From the NCBI GenBank assembly GCA_947165825.1, contig CAMVBX010000004.1:1-42024 (forward strand): DNA of 42,024 nt. Direction: 5' to 3'. Source of the stretch: an uncultured Clostridia bacterium (GTDB lineage: Bacteria; Bacillota; Clostridia; Oscillospirales; Oscillospiraceae). The position numbers were made by a program, and so were the translations under genes. The notes under the pieces are model-generated. The model was not told the DNA's origin. It saw only the letters and a list, made by a program, of their open reading frames with translations, and searched no databases. Below, one piece after another: positions 37,556 through 42,024 of the stretch (within the stretch, counting starts at the first letter, position 1; the number at the start of each line of letters is the position of its first letter).

Positions 37556-37999
37556 ATGATCCGAAAAGCGCAGGCAGGGGATCTGGACTCCATCGTTGCG
37601 CTGGCCGCGCTCCTGTGGCCGGAGACCGACGCGGCGGAGCTGCGGCAGGAGTTTCGCGCGCACACAGCCGACGGAGAATGCGCGGTATTCCTGGCTTCGG
37701 AGGCTGGGCGGGATATCGGCTTCGCCCAGTGCCAGCTGCGGCATGACTACGTGGAGGGCACAGACAGCAGTCCAGTGGGCTACCTGGAGGGGATCTTCGT
37801 CCGGGAAGGGTACCGGCTCCGGGGCACGGCGGCGGATCTGCTGCGCTGCTGCGAGGAATGGGCGGCCGGGCAGGGCTGCCGGGAATTTGCCAGCGACTGT
37901 GAGCTCAGCAATGCGGACAGTCTGGCCTTCCATCTGAAGGCCGGCTTCACGGAGGCGAACCGGATCATCTGCTTCACCAAGCGGCTGGATAAGGAATAA
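37556..37999 (+). CDS. GNAT acetyltransferase, aminoglycoside 6'-N-acetyltransferase-like
   Basis: LRHDYVEGTDSSPVGYLEGIFVREGYRLRGTAADLLRCCEEWAAGQGCREFASDCELSNADSLAFHLKAGFTEANRIICF resembles AAC(6')-I motif order. Confidence 0.78.
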   Translation: MIRKAQAGDLDSIVALAALLWPETDAAELRQEFRAHTADGECAVFLASEAGRDIGFAQCQLRHDYVEGTDSSPVGYLEGIFVREGYRLRGTAADLLRCCEEWAAGQGCREFASDCELSNADSLAFHLKAGFTEANRIICFTKRLDKE

Positions 38000-38003
38000 C
38001 GCT

Positions 38004-38031
38004 TCAGGGGACCGCGGATGCGGTCCCCTGA
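38004..38031. terminator. Terminator-like hairpin adjacent to element E3
   Basis: TCAGGGGACCGC-GGAT-GCGGTCCCCTGA, 12-bp perfect stem. Confidence 0.7.
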
Positions 38032-38033
38032 CT

Positions 38034-38130
38034 CAAACTGCAGACAAAGCGGATCAAGCCGCGCAGAGTTCGCGCCCTCAGGCCCGAAATATCGGGAATC
38101 GTTTCCGGGCGGAATTCCTTACCGGCCGGA
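38034..38130 (+). repeat. Degenerate copy (E3) of the E1/E2 element family
   Basis: CAAACTGCAGACAAA end (13/15 to CAGACTGTAGACAAA); 16-nt CGCAGAGTTCGCGCCC shared with the minus strand of E2 at 8716-8731; GAATTC-containing hairpin at a collinear offset (78 vs 79 nt). Confidence 0.6.
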
Positions 38131-38192
38131 AACGCTGCTGTCTCCGCAAGTGTCGAAGCATACGGCCCGGCGCAGCGGAGCCGATTCGAAAA

Positions 38193-39062
38193 CTATTTCA
38201 TCCATTCCCGCACCCGGGCGATCTCCGCCCGGTAGCCCTCGTCCTCGTTGGGCGTCTCCAAAATGAAGGGCAGGCCCTGGAGGAGGGGATGGCGAACCAC
38301 AGCCCGGAGGGCTTCCGGGCCGATTTGCCCCAGCCCCAGCTTCTCATGCCGGTCCTTTCGGGAGGAACAGGGGTTCCTGCTGTCGTTCAAGTGCACCGCC
38401 CGAAGGTTTTTCAGGCCGATCACCCGGTCAAACTCCCGGAGTACCCCGTCCAGGTCCTCCCGGATATCGTAGCCGCCGTCCCAGACATGGCAGGTATCCA
38501 GGCAGACCCCCAGCTGAGCCCTGCGCTGCGGCCCGCCAATCTCAGCGGCCAGATCCAGGATCTCCCGGAGGTCCTCAAAGCTCCCGCCGATCTCGCTGCC
38601 CTTTCCGGCCATGGTCTCCAGCAGGATCCGGTTTTCCAGCGGCTTGCCGGAAATCTGCTCCGCCGACCGGATCGCCGCGTCCAGAGCCTCCGCAATCAGC
38701 CGGATCCCCGTCTCCCTGCCCTGGCCCACATGGCTGCCGGGATGGAAGTTATACAGGTTTCCCGGCAGAGCCTGGAGGCGGACCAGATCATCCCGGAGCA
38801 TCTCCAGGGAGTTGGCTCGCACCTCCTCCCTGGCGGCGCAGACGTTCATGGTATACGCCCCGTGCACCACAAGGGGGCCGAAGGCATTCGCCTTCAAAAA
38901 CTCCGCCAGGGCCTGTACGTCCTCCGGCGGCACGGTCCGGGACTTCCCTCCCCTGGGGTTCCGGGGGAAGAAAGCAAAGGTATCGCCTCCCAGGGCGGAG
39001 GCATGTCTGCCCATCTCCAGATATCCGTCCGATACGGATACATGATTGCCGATATGGATCAA
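38193..39062 (-). CDS. nfo: Deoxyribonuclease IV (endonuclease IV, AP endonuclease)
   Basis: GNHVSVSDGYLEM, NFHPGSHVGQG, ILLETMAGKGSEIG, LGVCLDTCHVWDGGYDI, HLNDSRNPCSSRKDRHEKLGLGQIG. Confidence 0.95.
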   Translation of the reverse strand: MIHIGNHVSVSDGYLEMGRHASALGGDTFAFFPRNPRGGKSRTVPPEDVQALAEFLKANAFGPLVVHGAYTMNVCAAREEVRANSLEMLRDDLVRLQALPGNLYNFHPGSHVGQGRETGIRLIAEALDAAIRSAEQISGKPLENRILLETMAGKGSEIGGSFEDLREILDLAAEIGGPQRRAQLGVCLDTCHVWDGGYDIREDLDGVLREFDRVIGLKNLRAVHLNDSRNPCSSRKDRHEKLGLGQIGPEALRAVVRHPLLQGLPFILETPNEDEGYRAEIARVREWMK

Positions 39063-39220
39063 TCCGGGTCACTCCCCTTCTCTTTCTTCCGTCTATCTTA
39101 TCAGCCGAAAGCAAAAGACGCAACGGCTCCGCGTTGACCCGGATGCCGGAGACGGATATAATGGAGCAAACGGCGCCTTTCCGCGCCGGTATCGGGATCA
39201 GAGATTCAGGAGGGATCGGA

Positions 39221-39649
39221 ATGCTGTATACGGAGATGACGAAGAAAGCCCTGAAGCTCTGCTTCGAAGCCCACAAGGACCAGCAGGATAAATCCGGCAT
39301 GCCTTACGTTTTCCATCCCTTCCATCTGGCGGAGCAGATGCCGGACGAGGCGACAACGGTGACCGCTCTCCTCCACGACGTAATGGAGGATACCCCCTGC
39401 ACCCCGGCGGGCCTGCGGGAAATGGGCTTCAGCGAAGAGGTCATTCGGGCTCTCCTGCTCATGACCCATGACAAGGCGGTGCCCTATCTGGACTACGTGG
39501 CGAAGCTGAAGGAAAACCCCATCGCCCGGACCGTCAAGCTGGCGGATCTGCGGCATAACAGCGATCTGACCCGCCTGGACCGGGTGGACGAAAAGGCCCT
39601 GGCTCGGGTGGAGAAATACCGGAAGGCGATCGCGCTCCTGTCGGAATGA
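39221..39649 (+). CDS. HD-domain protein (SpoT/RelA HD-like)
   Basis: HKDQQDKSGMPYVFHPFHLAE, ALLHDVMEDT, VKLADLRHNSD. Confidence 0.88.
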   Translation: MLYTEMTKKALKLCFEAHKDQQDKSGMPYVFHPFHLAEQMPDEATTVTALLHDVMEDTPCTPAGLREMGFSEEVIRALLLMTHDKAVPYLDYVAKLKENPIARTVKLADLRHNSDLTRLDRVDEKALARVEKYRKAIALLSE

Positions 39650-39662
39650 GGAGGATAAACCC

Positions 39663-40565
39663 ATGTACGAGCTGATCCAGGCCACGGAGAACGCGTATTA
39701 TCTCGACTGTCCGGCAAAGATCGGATTGGTGAAGACCGGGGCAGGCCGGGTCTGCCTCATCGACAGCGGCAGCGACAAGGACGCGGGGAAAAAGGTGAAG
39801 CGGATCCTGGAGGCCAACGGCTGGACCCTGGAGGCCATATACAACACCCATTCCCACGCGGACCACATCGGCGGGAACCAGTATCTGCAGAAGCAGACCG
39901 GCTGCCGGATATACGCTCCGGGGATCGAGCGGGGTTTCACCGAGCATCCGCTGCTGGAGCCCGCCTTTCTGTATGGCGGGAACCCGCCCGGAGAGCTGCG
40001 GCATAAGTTCCTCATGGCCCAGAGCTGCGAAGCCCTGCCCCTCACGCCGGAGATCCTGCCCGAAGGCTGGGAGATAATTCCCCTGCCGGGCCACACCTGG
40101 GATATGGTGGGCTTCCGCACCCCGGAGGGGGCGGTATATCTGGCGGACTGCGTCTCCAGCCCGGAGACCCTGGAGAAATACCGGGTGAGCTTCCTGGTGG
40201 ATCCGGCGGCGTATCTCGCCACCCTGGAGGCGGTGGAGAAGCTGGAGGGAAAGATCTTCATTCCCGCCCACGCGGCGCCGGCGGAGGATATCGCTCCCCT
40301 GGCCCGCCTGAACGCCGAAACGGTGCGGGAGATCGGGGATCGGATCCTTTCCCTCTGCCGGGAACCCCTGACCTTTGAGGGGATCCTCCGGGGCCTGTTC
40401 ATCGGATACGCTCTGAACATGACCTTTGAGCAGTATGCGCTGGTGGGCAGCACGGTGCGTTCCTACCTCACCTGGCTGAAGGAGTCCGGACGGCTGGTCG
40501 CCCGGTTCCGGGATAACCTGCTTCTTTGGCAGGCGGCGGAGGAAGGGAGCGGCGAGGATGGATAA
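39663..40565 (+). CDS. MBL-fold metallo-hydrolase
   Basis: NTHSHADHIGGN, LPGHTWDMVG, FIPAHAAP. Confidence 0.92.
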   Translation: MYELIQATENAYYLDCPAKIGLVKTGAGRVCLIDSGSDKDAGKKVKRILEANGWTLEAIYNTHSHADHIGGNQYLQKQTGCRIYAPGIERGFTEHPLLEPAFLYGGNPPGELRHKFLMAQSCEALPLTPEILPEGWEIIPLPGHTWDMVGFRTPEGAVYLADCVSSPETLEKYRVSFLVDPAAYLATLEAVEKLEGKIFIPAHAAPAEDIAPLARLNAETVREIGDRILSLCREPLTFEGILRGLFIGYALNMTFEQYALVGSTVRSYLTWLKESGRLVARFRDNLLLWQAAEEGSGEDG

Positions 40566-40833
40566 GGCCAGAAGTCTGCAGAGGAAGGGCGGCCTGCTCG
40601 CCCGCTTCCGGCAGAAAAAGCGGATGGGGAACGAGCTTGCGGAGAAGATCCCCTTCGACCCGGAAAAGCAGATCCCCGTTCTTCGCAGCTCCATCTGCAC
40701 CGGGGAAAAGGTGGCAGGGTTCAAGGATCTGGAGGGCGGGCATTTCACCGAGGTCATGCTCATCCGCAGTCCGAAGGACGAGCAGGCGTTCCGGGAGATC
40801 TACGGTCTGGAAAGCGTGAAGAAGGAATATTGA
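40558..40833 (+). CDS. Conserved small hypothetical protein
   Basis: FDPEKQIPVLRSSICTGEKVAGFKDLEGGHFTEVMLIRSPKDEQAFREIYGL; overlaps the MBL gene end by 8 nt. Confidence 0.65.
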   Translation: MDKARSLQRKGGLLARFRQKKRMGNELAEKIPFDPEKQIPVLRSSICTGEKVAGFKDLEGGHFTEVMLIRSPKDEQAFREIYGLESVKKEY

Positions 40834-41000
40834 GCGGAAAGCCGCCCACTTAGGGTGCCAATCCGGCATCCAGAATCGAGTGAAAAAGAGCCACACTGAA
40901 GAGCATCCAGATTCCTTCAATGTGGCTTTGTATTCTTGATGTTTCAGAAAAATGCCTCTGAACCGACATCGGCTCAGAGGCGTAATCTCGTCTGGGTTAT

Positions 41001-41546
41001 TTAAATGCGTTCTGCAAGAGCCGCTGCCCGAGCGCATCCATCCGTTTTTTCGATGGTTCCGACCTCAAGCACTCCGGGCACGAGAACCTCTCCAACCATG
41101 TTCCACTTGATCAGGGCAGCTGTGCGCTCTACCGGAATGCGAACGCCATCCATAACGCTCATGTCCTCTTCTTCGCAGCAGGTGATGAGAGCGCATTCCT
41201 TTCCGGCTATTTCCTTTCCGCCTATGACAAGAGAGAACATTTTATCGATGACGCCCTTAAGCTGAGCGGGAATGGAATACCAATACACCGGAGCGGAGAA
41301 CACAACCGCATCCGCTTCCAGTATCGCGGGAGCGATGGTGTTGAAATCGTCATCAAAGGAACAGGCCTTTCCGGTTTTATAACAGGTCTCACAGGCGTGA
41401 CAAAAACCGATATTCATAAACGACGTGTCAAATCTGACCACGCTGTGTCCCTTTGCCTCAGCTGCCTTGATGAAAGCATCTGTCATGGCAAAGCTGTTCC
41501 CGTTTTTCCGGGGACTTCCTGTGATTACCACAATTTTCTTACCCAT
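41001..41546 (-). CDS. Flavodoxin-family NAD(P)H-dependent oxidoreductase / FMN reductase
   Basis: VVITGSPRKNGNSFAMTDAFI, CHACETCYKTGKACSFDDDF, FSAPVYWYSIPAQLKGVIDK. Confidence 0.9.
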   Translation of the reverse strand: MGKKIVVITGSPRKNGNSFAMTDAFIKAAEAKGHSVVRFDTSFMNIGFCHACETCYKTGKACSFDDDFNTIAPAILEADAVVFSAPVYWYSIPAQLKGVIDKMFSLVIGGKEIAGKECALITCCEEEDMSVMDGVRIPVERTAALIKWNMVGEVLVPGVLEVGTIEKTDGCARAAALAERI

Positions 41547-41560
41547 AGTGATTCTCCTTT

Positions 41561-42009
41561 TTATTCTATTGCCTGTCCAAGGTCATATGCCTGCTTTAAT
41601 TCCGGTTTACCCTCCGCATCACCGGGCTGTGTCACATAGCTACAGAGGACCTTACCAAGACTCTTCCATCCGATGTGTTTTTCCAGACGGTCATACCAGT
41701 GTTCGCTTTCCTCAAAACCCGCCCCCTCTGCCGCCATGATCAGAACACTTTGTTTCTTCGGATTGCGATAGTTCGGATCACATTCCGCAATGGCAAACAA
41801 CCGGTCCAAAGCGTTTTTCAAAAAGCCGGAGATGAACCAGTAGTACAGCGGCGAAGCAAGCACGACCACATCTGCCTCTTTATACGCAGGATAAATCTTT
41901 TCCATATCGTCCCGCTGCGAGCAGGGATGATCCGGATCTTTACCTCCGCTCCAGCATCCGAGGCAGCCGTTGATCTTCATTTTGGACAGAAAGAACTCCT
42001 GCACTTCAT
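41561..42009 (-). CDS. Flavodoxin-family protein, N-terminus truncated by the contig end
   Basis: INGCLGCWSGGKDPDHPCSQRDDMEKIYPAYKEADVVVLASPLYYWFISGFLKNALDR; nucleotide-binding N-terminus missing. Confidence 0.85.
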
Positions 42010-42024
42010 AGATCGGAAGAGCGT
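42010..42024. other. Illumina TruSeq adapter remnant (non-genomic)
   Basis: Terminal 15 nt AGATCGGAAGAGCGT match the start of the standard Illumina adapter. Confidence 0.95.

Overview
The window is a 42 kb chromosomal contig from a GC-rich anaerobic Firmicute, probably a gut Clostridia/Oscillospiraceae-type lineage (inference from gene content). Four things stand out. (1) A co-directional surface-protein locus at ~6.2-25.5 kb: sigma-70/ECF-like factor, small 2-TM protein, polytopic membrane protein, PrsW-like intramembrane protease, a second paralogous 2-TM protein, a 2623-aa secreted Ig-like protein, a 2282-aa SLH-anchored protein, and an SLH-anchored subtilisin with no visible I9 propeptide. 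(2) A family of short (172-222 bp) hairpin-rich non-coding elements. Two have imperfect 15-bp terminal inverted repeats that abut, to the base, a duplicated hairpin whose sequence differs at each site. A degenerate third copy lies at ~38.0 kb. This looks like a MITE-like element that targets and duplicates terminator hairpins. (3) A NuoE/NuoF/GltD-type flavin-bifurcation operon resembling StnABC. (4) A split ion-channel/cyclic-nucleotide-binding gene pair. Other items are a Lon gene with TetR and two matching operators, a decayed serine recombinase, a lipoprotein gene broken by one amber codon, an AAC(6')-like acetyltransferase, and a 15-nt Illumina adapter remnant at the 3' end of the contig. 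No rRNA, tRNA or CRISPR array was recognised. All calls are by eye; no database search was run.
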